A stretch of 64,000 nt of DNA from Maridesulfovibrio hydrothermalis AM13 = DSM 14728 (lineage in GTDB: Bacteria > Desulfobacterota > Desulfovibrionia > Desulfovibrionales > Desulfovibrionaceae). The notes under the pieces were generated by a model. The model ran no database searches. It was not told the DNA's origin and worked only from the letters and a program-made list of their open reading frames with translations. The position numbers and the translations under genes are program-made. This document shows, piece by piece, positions 53,703-62,752 of the stretch. The DNA lies in the NCBI RefSeq assembly GCF_000331025.1, contig NC_020055.1, positions 919,870 through 983,869 on the forward strand, written 5' to 3'. Within the stretch, counting starts at the first letter, position 1. Every line of letters starts with the position of its first letter.

Positions 53703-54131
53703 CTAGAGAATTTCAACCAGTTCAATCTCAAAAATCATGGTCTGCCCTGCGAGAGGATGGTTGCCGTCAAGAACAACCTTTTCTTCGCTTACAGATTTAA
53801 TAGTAACATTGGTAACACCCTGATCAGTGTTAACCTGAAGCATCATGCCTACTTCTGGCTTGATTTCCGGCGGGATCTGATTTGGCTCAACTTCAAAGGT
53901 GTGCTCTTCATGGTAAGGGCCGTAACCTTCTTCAGGGCTGATAGTAGTTTTAACTTTCTCGCCTGCAGCAAGACCGATGACAGCATCTTCAAAACCCTTA
54001 ATAAGCATTCCCTGACCGAGAACTATCTCAAGAGGCTCGCCCCTTTTGTAAGAGGAATCGAATTCTGTACCATCTTCGAGAGAACCGGCATAATGAACGC
54101 GGATTTTGTCGCCATCTTTGGCTTGAGACAT
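53703..54131 (-). CDS. FKBP-type isomerase, SlyD-like without His tail
   Basis: 142 residues. FKBP half with V-H-Y-x-G-S-L-E-D-G-T-E-F-D-S-S near 12-27, then an inserted IF chaperone domain (about 70-125) and return to the FKBP end (F-E-I-E-L-V). It lacks the His/Cys-rich metal tail of E. coli SlyD. Folding helper with chaperone activity; near two Hsp20 genes. Confidence 0.92.
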   Translation of the reverse strand: MSQAKDGDKIRVHYAGSLEDGTEFDSSYKRGEPLEIVLGQGMLIKGFEDAVIGLAAGEKVKTTISPEEGYGPYHEEHTFEVEPNQIPPEIKPEVGMMLQVNTDQGVTNVTIKSVSEEKVVLDGNHPLAGQTMIFEIELVEIL

Positions 54132-54201
54132 GGAAACTCCTTGTGTGTTGCGGGATAACCTATTCAGGTCAGCTACCGCATAGTTTAATAATTAAATAAA
54201 T

Positions 54202-54387
54202 TTACTTCTTTTCCCACTCAGCTGCGGGAATAGCTTCGTCTACAAGCATAATAGGTATTTCATCCTTAACAGGATAAACAACTTCGCAGGCACTGCACTT
54301 AAGGCCGGTTTCACCGTCCAGAAGATTCAGCTCGCCCTTACACTTAGGGCAGACGAGAATATCCACCAATTCTTTATTAAGAGCCAT
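54202..54387 (-). CDS. Trm112-like zinc-binding protein
   Basis: 61 residues from ATG 54387 (AAGGAGT upstream). Zinc site C-P-K-C near 13-16 and C-S-A-C near 32-35, then V-Y-P-V-K-D-E-I-P typical of the Trm112 family. In bacteria its partner and function are usually unknown; eukaryotic Trm112 activates methyltransferases. The longer frame to 54450 is not used. Confidence 0.85.
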   Translation of the reverse strand: MALNKELVDILVCPKCKGELNLLDGETGLKCSACEVVYPVKDEIPIMLVDEAIPAAEWEKK

Positions 54388-54520
54388 AAAAGGTACTCCT
54401 TGCACATTGTCTGATCTGTATCTTATAACTATAGAAAACAAATTCCTCAAGTCCGCATTTTAGCCGACGCTGCATGGATAGATATCTATCAATTAACACA
54501 CACTTTTTCCGGAGAAGCTT

Positions 54521-55378
54521 ATGCCTGCAATCGACCTGCACACCCACTCAACCGCCTCAGACGGCACGTTTACCCCTGCTGAACTGGTCAAAGCTGCCAA
54601 AGAAGCCGGACTTGTTGCTATCGCCCTTACTGATCACGATACTATGGACGGACTTCCCGAAGCCCTTGAGGCTGGAGTTAAACATGGAATCGAAGTCATA
54701 CCCGGATGCGAACTCAGTGTGCGGTCAAAAACCGGCGTGCTGCACATTGTAGGACTATGGGTTGATCCATATTCAGAGACTTTAAAAAGAGCCTTTAACG
54801 AAGTGCGTAACAGGCGCATATCCCGGAATGAGGGTATGGTTGCCAATCTTCAAAAACTCGGCATTGATATCACAATGGAAGAAATCCGGACAGAAGCTCC
54901 CGGAACTGTGGGCCGTCCGCACATGGCCAGAATTCTGGTTGCAAAAAAAGTTGTCAAAAATTTCGAGGAAGCTTTCAACGATTACTTAGGCAGCAACGGG
55001 AAGGCATACATTCCTAAAAATAATATTTCACCGGAAGAAGCTTTTGAGCTGCTGAAATCCACAAATGCCACATCTATTTTAGCCCATCCTTTCCTGCTCA
55101 GCAGCGATGAGGAAGTGCTGGACCGCGAAGTTGCCAAACTCAAAAATTACGGGCTTGAAGGTATTGAAGTCTATTACAATTCACACTCTATTGAAATGAC
55201 CGGAATCTGTAAAAGACTCGCCCGTAAATACGACCTGATGCCCAGTGGCGGATCTGATTTTCACGGCTTCGTAAAGCCGGACATCATGATAGGCAAGGGT
55301 ACTGGAAATCTCTTCGTGCATCACAGCGTGCTTGACGACCTCAAATCCTTCAGGCAGTCCAAAGGACTCAAAATTTAA
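54521..55378 (+). CDS. PHP-domain metal phosphoesterase
   Basis: 285 residues. PHP motifs: D-L-H-T-H-S near 5-10, T-D-H-D near 37-40, then H-I-V-G, A-H-P-F and G-S-D-F-H near 243. Resembles bacterial 3',5'-nucleoside bisphosphate phosphatases, which remove pAp and similar products; the substrate is not proven. Followed by the U32 gene in 20 bp. Confidence 0.88.
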   Translation: MPAIDLHTHSTASDGTFTPAELVKAAKEAGLVAIALTDHDTMDGLPEALEAGVKHGIEVIPGCELSVRSKTGVLHIVGLWVDPYSETLKRAFNEVRNRRISRNEGMVANLQKLGIDITMEEIRTEAPGTVGRPHMARILVAKKVVKNFEEAFNDYLGSNGKAYIPKNNISPEEAFELLKSTNATSILAHPFLLSSDEEVLDREVAKLKNYGLEGIEVYYNSHSIEMTGICKRLARKYDLMPSGGSDFHGFVKPDIMIGKGTGNLFVHHSVLDDLKSFRQSKGLKI

Positions 55379-55398
55379 ATTTCTTGCCGGACTAAAAT

Positions 55399-56682
55399 AT
55401 GAAGAAGACAAACATTAAAAATACAACTCATAATAACAAATCAATGCGGCCTATCCTTGGAGAAATGCCTGAACTTCTCTGCCCTGCCGGAAACATGGAA
55501 AAGCTTGAAACAGCAGTGATTTATGGCGCGGATGCTGTTTATCTTGGTGCGGGCGACCTTAATCTGCGCTCTGCCGGAGCAGGTTTTAAGTGGGATAAAC
55601 TGCCGCAGGCTTTTGAACTGACCAGAAAAAATAACGTACAGGCTTATTTCTGTATCAATGCCTATCCCAGAGAAAAAGACCTTGATGCGGTAAAAGCTGA
55701 TATGGAGCAACTTGCAGCATGCCCCCCGGACGGGCTGATCATTGCCGATCCCGGCGTACTGATGCTGGCATCTGAATATCTGCCGGACCTTCCGGTGCAT
55801 ATCAGCACTCAGGCCAATACCGGAAACAGCCAATCTGCAAAATTCTGGAAAAAATTCGGAGCCTCAAGGGTTAACCTTGCCCGTGAACTGTCTGCAACAG
55901 ACATTGTGGATATTGCGGAGAAATGTCCGGAAATTGAACTTGAACTTTTCGTGCACGGGGCCATGTGCATGGCTATTTCCGGACGGTGCTTCCTCAGTTC
56001 ATGGTTAAATGACCGCTCTGCAAATATGGGCCGCTGCACTCATCCCTGCCGTTTTGAATACAAAGCGACAGGACTTCGGGTTGAAGAAAAAACCCGCCCC
56101 GGTCAGGACGTCTGGGAAGCTTTGGAGCATGACGGGCATACTGAATTTTTTGCCGCCGAAGATCTCTGTCTGGTTCATTACGTGCGCATGCTCTCGAAAC
56201 TGGGCATTGCCTCGCTCAAAATTGAAGGACGCACTAAAAGCTCCTCATACCTTGCGCAGGTTGTTGATGTTTACCGCACCGTCATTGACGGTGCAAAGAA
56301 AGGCTACAGCCTGCCTGAGACGGCAATGTCTGAACTTATCAATACTGCCACCCGACCTCTCAGTACCGCTTTTTTTAAAAAATCTGGCCCCTCCACTATT
56401 GCCCAGCCTCCTGCAGAACAGCAGCGCAAGCCGGTGGTAGCCCGGATTATGGAAAAAACCAGTAGCGACGGCTGGCTCCTTTCGGTCAAATCACGCTGGG
56501 AAAATGACCGGAATGCTGAAATAATTGTACCGGGACTGCAAAGACCCGTCCTGCCGGCCGGAACCTACAGCTTTGAAGCACCAAACGGTGAAGTCAGAGA
56601 TACGGTGCATTCGGGAACGCAGGCCATTTTACGCACAGATCATCCTGAGATAAAAACAGGACTTTTCATCCGCAAAGCATAG
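55399..56682 (+). CDS. Peptidase U32-family protein
   Basis: 427 residues. U32 signature near 174-185: E-L-F-V-H-G-A-M-C-M-A; Cys-rich C-x-x-x-C (C-T-H-P-C) near 212-216 follows. Family members such as TrhP/RlhA hydroxylate tRNA or rRNA, others are listed as collagenase-like peptidases; the mechanism here is undecided. The C-terminal domain (from about 340) is variable. Close behind the PHP gene; probably co-transcribed. Confidence 0.88.
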   Translation: MKKTNIKNTTHNNKSMRPILGEMPELLCPAGNMEKLETAVIYGADAVYLGAGDLNLRSAGAGFKWDKLPQAFELTRKNNVQAYFCINAYPREKDLDAVKADMEQLAACPPDGLIIADPGVLMLASEYLPDLPVHISTQANTGNSQSAKFWKKFGASRVNLARELSATDIVDIAEKCPEIELELFVHGAMCMAISGRCFLSSWLNDRSANMGRCTHPCRFEYKATGLRVEEKTRPGQDVWEALEHDGHTEFFAAEDLCLVHYVRMLSKLGIASLKIEGRTKSSSYLAQVVDVYRTVIDGAKKGYSLPETAMSELINTATRPLSTAFFKKSGPSTIAQPPAEQQRKPVVARIMEKTSSDGWLLSVKSRWENDRNAEIIVPGLQRPVLPAGTYSFEAPNGEVRDTVHSGTQAILRTDHPEIKTGLFIRKA

Positions 56683-56933
56683 CTGGCATCACGGAATGAA
56701 TCCAAAGAATATAAGACCTCTCCGAAGAATCTTTTTACTTCAATGGATATTGACCGCAGAGATTTGTTTATATAATAATATTATGTAGAAAAATGAAGAG
56801 GTTCAGTATCAGCTGACACGAACTGCATTACTTTGCAGATCTTTTTTATAAAAACATCACAGGCAGAGCCGGCAACCGGCAGTAAAAAGCCCACTACCGG
56901 CATGGCTGACAGCCAGATTCACGGAGGTTCCAT

Positions 56934-57611
56934 ATGCTCGTTAAGAACTGGATGACCAAAGAAGTTATTACACTCACTCATGATCGTTCCATGATGAAAG
57001 CTGCCAAGCTTATGAAAGACAATGCGATCAGCAGACTGCCCATCGTCGATGATGACGGCGTGCTTGTAGGTATTATCTCTGACCGCGATATCAAAGAGGC
57101 ATCCCCTTCCAAGGCGACAACCCTTGATATGCATGAGCTTTACTACCTGCTCTCCGAAATCAAAGTTAAAGACATCATGTCCCGCAAGGTCATTACTGTC
57201 TCCATTGAAGAGACCGTTGAAAAGGCTGCGGTAGTGATGGATGAAAACAAAATCGGCGGTATTCCGGTGGTAGATACTGAAAACAAATGCGTCGGCATCA
57301 TCACCAACACAGATGTTTTCAAAGTACTCATTCAGATAACCGGCGTAATGCACGGCGGTGTACAGATCGGCCTTGCTCTTTCTAACGAACCAGGCTCCCT
57401 TAACGGAGTGCTGGACTACCTGAAAGACAACAATGCCCGCGTAATGTCTATTCTGACCTCATACGAGCCGGAGCAGGAAAACATGCGCCATGTCTTTATC
57501 CGCATCAATGATATGGACAAGGCAGACCTCAATAAAATCAAAGCCGGCATTGCCGAGAACTTCAACATGATGTTCTGGGTACGTGACTCTGTTCACGGCC
57601 TTACTTCTTAA
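56934..57611 (+). CDS. CBS-CBS-ACT domain protein
   Basis: 225 residues: CBS 1 about 8-60 (M-T-K-E-V-I-T-L), CBS 2 about 80-138 (I-M-S-R-K-V-I-T-V), C-terminal ACT-like domain about 147-215 (L-S-N-E-P-G-S-L-N-G-V-L). CBS pairs bind adenine nucleotides and ACT binds amino acids, so it is probably an energy or metabolite sensor. AcuB-like. GGAGG upstream. Partner unknown. Confidence 0.9.
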   Translation: MLVKNWMTKEVITLTHDRSMMKAAKLMKDNAISRLPIVDDDGVLVGIISDRDIKEASPSKATTLDMHELYYLLSEIKVKDIMSRKVITVSIEETVEKAAVVMDENKIGGIPVVDTENKCVGIITNTDVFKVLIQITGVMHGGVQIGLALSNEPGSLNGVLDYLKDNNARVMSILTSYEPEQENMRHVFIRINDMDKADLNKIKAGIAENFNMMFWVRDSVHGLTS

Positions 57612-57635
57612 TACTGGAAAAGATTGTCATTTATC

Positions 57636-57668
57636 AGGCCCCGACATATTTGTGTCGGGGCCTTTCTT
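57636..57668 (+). terminator. Terminator of the CBS-ACT gene
   Basis: AGGCCCCGACA pairs with TGTCGGGGCCT (11 bp) around a six-base loop, then TTCTT. Confidence 0.9.
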
Positions 57669-57810
57669 ATGCGTCCGCCCGAAACGGGGTCGGCTGCATG
57701 AATTGGGATGCACCAAACTCTCCCCCCCTTTTGACAACCCGTCCCCGAACTCCTATGTAAAGACATGCTGTGCAAGCACAGCTTTTTAAATCATCTCCGG
57801 AGGAATTTTA

Positions 57811-58470
57811 ATGGACTTTAAGCGCACTTTTGCCTGTTCTCTTATCCTGGTGGCTCTCACACTGGCTATGTCCGGCTGTCAGTCTGCCTATTACAAGACC
57901 ATGGAGAGCTTCGGCTACCACAAACGGGATATTCTGGTCAGCAATGTTGAAAAAGCCCGCGAATCTCAGGAAGAAGCCAGTGAGCAGTTTAAAAGTGCTC
58001 TGGAAAAATTCAGCGCTCTGACTGGATTTCACGGCGGCGATCTTCAGGAAGTGTATGAACGCTTAAACGACGAATTTGAAGACAGCGAAGCAGCTGCACA
58101 GAAAGTAACCAAGCGCATCAATGCCGTTGAAGATGTGGGGAATGATCTTTTTGATGAATGGAAGGATGAACTTGCCCAGTATACAAATAAAAAGCTTAGA
58201 AATGAAAGCCGGGTCAAACTTTCCAAGACCAAAAGTAAATTTAAAAGACTTGTATCCGCCATGCGCAGGGCTGAAAAGAAGATTGATCCGGTCCTTGATG
58301 TATTCCGGGATCAGGTTCTCTACCTTAAGCATAACCTGAATGCACAGGCCATTGCTTCCCTCAAATCTGAATTGAATACCCTTGAAGCTGACATCGGACG
58401 GCTGATCAAAGAAATGCAGAAATCCATCGATGAGGCTGATGCTTTCATCAAAGAGCTTAAAAAAAGCTGA
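57811..58470 (+). CDS. DUF2959 lipoprotein
   Basis: 219 residues. Lipobox L-A-M-S-G-C places the lipid Cys at 23. The mature protein is wholly helical and coiled-coil-like (E-S-Q-E-E-A-S-E-Q-F-K near 50-62, then V-S-A-M-R-R-A-E-K-K), which matches DUF2959. Its function is unknown; it is anchored to a membrane facing the periplasm. GGAGGA upstream. Confidence 0.85.
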   Translation: MDFKRTFACSLILVALTLAMSGCQSAYYKTMESFGYHKRDILVSNVEKARESQEEASEQFKSALEKFSALTGFHGGDLQEVYERLNDEFEDSEAAAQKVTKRINAVEDVGNDLFDEWKDELAQYTNKKLRNESRVKLSKTKSKFKRLVSAMRRAEKKIDPVLDVFRDQVLYLKHNLNAQAIASLKSELNTLEADIGRLIKEMQKSIDEADAFIKELKKS

Positions 58471-58506
58471 AATTTCAATGTACCAACTGAAATAAATATT
58501 CAAGAG

Positions 58507-58540
58507 AAAAGCCCCGATGCATACCGCATCGGGGCTTTGT
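58507..58540. terminator. Bidirectional terminator
   Basis: AAAGCCCCGATGC pairs with GCATCGGGGCTTT (13 bp) around a short loop, between convergent genes. Confidence 0.9.
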
Positions 58541-58602
58541 TTATCCAAAATTTGAGGGCAAGTCCTCTTAGCCGGATTAATGAATCCTGACCAGAATACC
58601 TG

Positions 58603-58986
58603 CTATCCGTTAACCACTTTCAACTGCTTCTTAACGTACTCAAGTTCATTCTCAGAAAGGCTCTCTGCCTGCTCCGCAAGGGCCGCGGCAAAAAAAGTAA
58701 GCATGTTGTCAGTTTCCAACCCCAGCAAGATGGAACCATTGGAAACCATACAGGTTTCACCCTGATCTTCCAGCAGATAGGCCCTTCTTTCGCGCTTAAA
58801 ACCGTCTCCGGTTACAACGCTGTAGCCTGTACGCCCCTGCTCGGTCATGTATATCTTTTCAGATACCAGCTCACCGCTGCCTTCATTGTAGTTCAGGGTT
58901 TCGTTATCAAGCTTTCCGGTAAAGGAAATCTGACCACCGAAATCATTTTCCAGAGTCACCCGTTTCAGAGCAGCCGACTTTTTCAT
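58603..58986 (-). CDS. Conserved-looking hypothetical protein
   Basis: About 127 residues from ATG 58986 (GGTGG nine bases upstream; ATG 58992 is an alternative). First half is beta-rich (F-G-G-Q-I-S-F-T-G-K-L), second half helical (T-F-F-A-A-A-L-A-E-Q). No signal, helix or motif I recognise. It follows the HTH gene on the same strand with only about 22 bp between, so the two probably form a unit. Confidence 0.6.
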   Translation of the reverse strand: MKKSAALKRVTLENDFGGQISFTGKLDNETLNYNEGSGELVSEKIYMTEQGRTGYSVVTGDGFKRERRAYLLEDQGETCMVSNGSILLGLETDNMLTFFAAALAEQAESLSENELEYVKKQLKVVNG

Positions 58987-59008
58987 GATCATAGTCCACC
59001 GATATTTT

Positions 59009-59266
59009 TCAAATGGGCAGTTTCAATTGTTTTGGACCTTTCTTATCGTCCTTCCCTTTATTACGGGGAGCCTGCAAGCCGGACTCAATGTATTCAAGCA
59101 ACGAGCTTTCCGGCACACGCCACTGGCTGCCGACTTTAATACCCCGAATCTTACCCTCCTGAATCAGCCGGTAGGCTGTCCGTGGATGGATTCTGAGCGT
59201 GTCAGCGATCTCACGCACCGTGTAAAGTGTAGGCGAGGGAGTCAAAGACTTGTCCTGATTTTTCAA
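59009..59266 (-). CDS. Excisionase-like helix-turn-helix protein
   Basis: 85 residues with an HTH_17 fold: Y-T-V-R-E-I-A-D-T-L-R-I-H-P-R-T-A-Y near 15-32, then R-G-I-K-V-G-S-Q-W-R-V wing. The start is TTG: 59266 gives the longest frame, while TTG 59245 has AGGAC upstream and may be the real start. TGTCA direct repeats lie upstream, perhaps its operator. A Lys/Pro-rich tail ends it. No integrase is near, so it is more likely a transcription regulator. Confidence 0.7.
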   Translation of the reverse strand: MKNQDKSLTPSPTLYTVREIADTLRIHPRTAYRLIQEGKIRGIKVGSQWRVPESSLLEYIESGLQAPRNKGKDDKKGPKQLKLPI

Positions 59267-59272
59267 AATTAC

Positions 59273-59330
59273 ACTACGATGTAGTCGTTATGACACTATT
59301 TGTCAAAAAATGTCAAAGAATGTCATCGCT
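59273..59330 (-). promoter_or_regulatory. Repeated operator-like sites upstream of the HTH gene
   Basis: Three TGTCA repeats with exact 10-bp period (59301, 59311, 59321), phased with one helical turn, and a palindrome ACTAC-GAT-GTAGT at 59273-59285. Candidate autoregulatory operator. No other gene is seen in 59331-59506. Confidence 0.5.
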
Positions 59331-59506
59331 GTGCATTGTTATCTGCCACAACACTCCAACAAGCATCAAATTGACTAGAATTACAGTACAAATAATCAGA
59401 AAGCCTTTCCCTCAAGGGGTCGAACTACAAGTGACGGACAAAAAAGAAATTATTTTTTTTCATCTTTTTTATGATCTGAAAGGATTTTTAAGCGCAAAAC
59501 ATCAAA

Positions 59507-59541
59507 AATCCGCCCCGGTTTCATTAACCGGAGCGGATTCT
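59507..59541 (-). terminator. Terminator of the second GT39 gene
   Basis: AATCCGC-CCGGTT pairs with AACCGG-GCGGATT with one mismatch; on the minus strand TTTTTGATGTTTT follows. Confidence 0.8.
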
Positions 59542-59588
59542 GACATCTTGTTAAATTACAGCTGTTACGCCGGATGCAGCCTTAAATA

Positions 59589-61181
59589 CTAAAAGCGCAA
59601 CCTTTCATCTTTCGGCCAGTAACCGTTATAATCGTAGCACAGATAAATGGTAAACTTCCGTGCAGGTTTGCCCCGGAAAGTTGTCTGAATATGAATTGGC
59701 GGACTTATGCGCTTGAACATTTTTTTCAACTCATCATCAGGTGCTTCTTTATATTTTTTAAGCACATAGATGGAATCCCACCCCTCTTTTCCTTCAGGGC
59801 CGGGCCAGAGATCGTATTGATTCATACGTCTGTCAATCCATGCGCAGTATGTACGGGGTTGTCCCGGCACATAAAATGCCAGAGCCGCAGTCATGTCATA
59901 CTGCTCGCTCATGATGAAAACCTTGGACGGGTCTTTAAACTGAGTCTTTTCAAGCTCTACTACTTGCTGCCCCAAATCATTCCACCCCTTCAAACGATGG
60001 GTAGGATTGAGATTATCAGGAAGAGGAACAAGGTTTTGAAAATGCAGCACCACAAAGATGAAGATACTTAAAAACATCCACAGATAGCGGAAACGCCCTT
60101 TTCTGGTCCAGAAATATTCAAAAGAAAATCCTGCAATCATCACCCCGCTGACATAGGAGATAACCGCCCAGTTTCCATGAACCTTGGCATGGAAACTCCA
60201 AAGCAAAAAGAAAAACCATGCAGGAAGAAAAAAGACTGAAAGGAGTGCAGACTGCTTATTGTTAAGATCCAGCTTGTTGCGTGCTTTTTTCTTCAAAACA
60301 ACAGCAAGCGCGCCAAAGCCGCCAATCAGCATAAAGACCAGCCACCAAGGGGTAGCCATGCCGATCTGTTCACCCAGATAAGGCAGAACTCTATCAAGCC
60401 GGATAAGGTGCGAAGCTTTATCACCGGATGCTCCGATAAGATAAAAAACATGCTTATAGCCTACAAAGTCATTTTGCAGATTCCAGATAAGAGTAGGCAG
60501 GAAACCTATAAAAACACCACCACCAAGAGAAAGGAGCAGCTTGCGCCAAAACCCGCGCGGCAACCTTTCCTTGCGCATAAGCACCAGAGCGTAAATTACG
60601 GCCAGTCCGGTGAAGCCGAGCATGGTGTATTTAGCAAGAATTCCCAGTGCCAGAAAGAATGTAATAAAGAAAAAAGGCTTGCTGCGGGACTCATTAGAAT
60701 CACGGTCAAGCCCCGGAGGATGGGGAACAGTCGCTTCATAAAGGGCAAAAACAGCACAGGTCCAGCAAAGTATAAACGGATTATCTGTAGTCATCAGAAT
60801 TCCAAGGGCCAGAAAAACCGGCATGGAATTATAGATAATCAAGGTCCAGATTGCCGCGCCGGGTCTTTTCCACAGCTTGCTCATACCCCAAAATAAAACG
60901 ACCTGCGTTAGAAATGATCCCACAATAGAGCCGAAGCGCACCCCGAATTCAGTATTGCCGAAAATGGAGGTGCTGGTGGAGATAATCCACGCAATCAATG
61001 GTCCTTTGGAATAATAAGTAAGCTGCATATGCCGGGTCCAGTCCCAGTACTGGGCCTCATCCTGCACAAGGTTAAGCTGACCTGTTCCCAGAAACCAGAG
61101 ACGGGCAAATGTGCTGAAAATAATTATGATAAAAGCCCACATAACGGGCTTGTTCTTAAACGAATCAGTTAATGATGACAC
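59589..61181 (-). CDS. GT39-family membrane glycosyltransferase (second copy)
   Basis: 530 residues with about eleven helices. GT39 motif V-Q-D-E-A-Q-Y-W-D-W near 38-47 and S-K-G-P-L-I-A-W. It is shorter than the copy at 20.5-22.4 kb and differs through most of its length; both probably decorate lipid A or surface glycans. GGAGG upstream. It follows the FliN gene in the same direction with a terminator between. Confidence 0.85.
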   Translation of the reverse strand: MSSLTDSFKNKPVMWAFIIIIFSTFARLWFLGTGQLNLVQDEAQYWDWTRHMQLTYYSKGPLIAWIISTSTSIFGNTEFGVRFGSIVGSFLTQVVLFWGMSKLWKRPGAAIWTLIIYNSMPVFLALGILMTTDNPFILCWTCAVFALYEATVPHPPGLDRDSNESRSKPFFFITFFLALGILAKYTMLGFTGLAVIYALVLMRKERLPRGFWRKLLLSLGGGVFIGFLPTLIWNLQNDFVGYKHVFYLIGASGDKASHLIRLDRVLPYLGEQIGMATPWWLVFMLIGGFGALAVVLKKKARNKLDLNNKQSALLSVFFLPAWFFFLLWSFHAKVHGNWAVISYVSGVMIAGFSFEYFWTRKGRFRYLWMFLSIFIFVVLHFQNLVPLPDNLNPTHRLKGWNDLGQQVVELEKTQFKDPSKVFIMSEQYDMTAALAFYVPGQPRTYCAWIDRRMNQYDLWPGPEGKEGWDSIYVLKKYKEAPDDELKKMFKRISPPIHIQTTFRGKPARKFTIYLCYDYNGYWPKDERLRF

Positions 61182-61274
61182 TTAATGTGACCTCCTTGCG
61201 AGGAAACTTTTAGCTGAGCCTGCCTGAGAAAACAACCTGTGAGCACTCAGTGCAGCAAAATTTAATTGGACAAA

Positions 61275-61303
61275 AATAAAACCCCCGAACAACGGGGGCT
61301 ACA
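61275..61303 (-). terminator. Terminator of the fliN-like gene
   Basis: CCCCCG and CGGGGG form a GC-rich stem with a 5-base loop; on the minus strand TTTTATTTTTG follows. Confidence 0.9.
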
Positions 61304-61351
61304 AATTCGTTGAGTGATGCCCGCAAAAGAGTGAGGCTTCCACTTATTATT

Positions 61352-61621
61352 TTATAAACCGAGACGTTTAATTCTGTCCTCAGGTTTAATAATCTGGGTA
61401 ATTCTGAAACCGAAATTTTCATTGATAACAACCAATTCCCCGCGCGCAACAATACTTCCCTCAACGTACATGTCAAGAGGTTCGCCTGCCAGCTTATGCA
61501 GTTCGATAACAGTACCCTGACCGAACTGAATGATTTCGTTAACCAGAAGTTTTGTACGCCCCATCTCGACCTTGATCTCAAGAGGGATGTCCAGAATTCG
61601 TTTCAAACTTTGATCGGACAT
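61352..61621 (-). CDS. fliN: FliN-type flagellar motor switch protein
   Basis: 89 residues consisting of the SpoA (FliN C-terminal) domain: I-P-L-E-I-K-V-E-M-G-R-T near 12-24, then L-D-M-Y-V-E-G-S-I-V-A-R-G-E-L-V. This is the shortest FliN form, about the length of other Desulfovibrio proteins. It sits in the C-ring and helps reverse the motor. No other flagellar gene is in the window, so it is separated from the main cluster. Confidence 0.9.
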   Translation of the reverse strand: MSDQSLKRILDIPLEIKVEMGRTKLLVNEIIQFGQGTVIELHKLAGEPLDMYVEGSIVARGELVVINENFGFRITQIIKPEDRIKRLGL

Positions 61622-61749
61622 ATATTACTCCGCAAAAATTCTTATTTAACCTGCTGTTAATCTACCCCAAAAAAAACAAAACAACCAGTAAAACCCCGTG
61701 AACCAATCTTTTCATAAACAAATTCTATAAATATGAAAAAAAGCCGAAC

Positions 61750-62400
61750 CTATTTGACCCGCTTGATCTTAACTCCCCGCTCCTTTTCCGGCTCCAAAGC
61801 AAGAATGGAATCAGCGCATCCGGCAAACAGATCAAGAGGATGATGGCTGATTACCAGCACCTGAAAACCCAGCCTATGGGAAATTGTACTTATCAGCTCC
61901 ATAAAACGGGGAACAAGATCCGGCCGCAACCAGCAATCCTGCTCATCAAGCACCAGAAACGGACGATGCGCTTCGGGGTTGAGCCGAGATAAAGCAATCA
62001 GTCTAAGCCCCACAGATAAAATATTGCAGACCGAACCGCCCTGACCGACCATAATATCCTCTTCTCCACCCTGATTGAGGATCTGAAAATCAACCTGCAG
62101 CTTCTTATCCCTGATGGATGCAACAGCCTTGACTTCACGGTCCTGACCTAAAATTTCTCTTATGGCATGGGTCAGGTTTGTTTCCAGTTCACTTAGAAGT
62201 TCACCAAACAAGGCCGTAGACAGCTCTTCCAGCTTTGTAGCTGCAACAGGAGCAAGCTCTAAAAATTCATCCACAGCTTGATATTCCTGCCGCAAAGACA
62301 GCCAGTCATCCACCCGCGACGATGCACGGGCCGCAATACGGTCAGCCCTGCGCTCCAAAGCTTCTAAAGCCGGAAGTTCTGATGTGCTGTTATGTTCCAT
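61750..62400 (-). CDS. C-terminal half of a split Rad50/SbcC-like ATPase
   Basis: 216 residues with the C-terminal parts of an SMC/Rad50 head only: signature-like G-Q-G-G-S-V-C-N-I-L-S-V-G-L-R-L near 120-135, Walker B F-L-V-L-D-E-Q-D, and H-loop V-I-S-H-H near 190. Walker A is missing, so it must pair with a partner supplying the N-terminal lobe. A coiled-coil stretch precedes the signature. ATG 62400 overlaps the upstream gene end. The downstream half of the Rad50 coil and head is thus a separate polypeptide here. Confidence 0.75.
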   Translation of the reverse strand: MEHNSTSELPALEALERRADRIAARASSRVDDWLSLRQEYQAVDEFLELAPVAATKLEELSTALFGELLSELETNLTHAIREILGQDREVKAVASIRDKKLQVDFQILNQGGEEDIMVGQGGSVCNILSVGLRLIALSRLNPEAHRPFLVLDEQDCWLRPDLVPRFMELISTISHRLGFQVLVISHHPLDLFAGCADSILALEPEKERGVKIKRVK

Positions 62401-62752
62401 TATTCAGCTCCGCAGACTTGGCGGGGCGTGAGGTTTGATGCGCTTCAAGCTTTTGAAGGCCGTCCATGATGGAGGTGATATGCGCACGATACTCGGCAAC
62501 AAGTCTGGCGTTGCCTGCCTTTTTTTCTTCGAGAAGTCGGCCAAGCTCCTGCGGGTCGGCTGTGCCGTACTGCGTTTTTGCCTGTGCTTCAAGCTCTGCA
62601 AGCTGACGTCCGATATTGTCAAGGTTCTGTTCAGTGCGCACTTTATCTTCACGCAGCCGTTCGTACTGCTGTTTGAGCTGAGCCAGTTCACGCTCTAAGC
62701 CGTTTCCGCCCTGATTCATGCTGTTTCCGTTTGCTCCATTACCCATTACCAT
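62390..62752 (-). CDS. Coiled-coil protein of the split Rad50 operon
   Basis: 120 residues from ATG 62752 (GGAGG six bases upstream; overlaps the nuclease gene end). After a Gly/Asn-rich start (G-N-G-A-N-G-N-S) come about 90 residues of coiled coil (L-E-R-E-L-A-Q-L-K-Q-Q, R-T-E-Q-N-L-D-N-I-G-R-Q). It lies where the second coil of a Rad50 protein would be. No other motif is seen. Confidence 0.7.
   Translation of the reverse strand: MVMGNGANGNSMNQGGNGLERELAQLKQQYERLREDKVRTEQNLDNIGRQLAELEAQAKTQYGTADPQELGRLLEEKKAGNARLVAEYRAHITSIMDGLQKLEAHQTSRPAKSAELNNGT

Noticed and set aside
57583-57789. Plus-strand 68-codon frame after the CBS gene
   Set aside because: Crosses a strong terminator and has no ribosome site.
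59290-59592. Plus-strand 100-codon frame
   Set aside because: No ribosome site, overlaps the minus terminator and the TGTCA repeats, and the predicted protein has no recognisable features.
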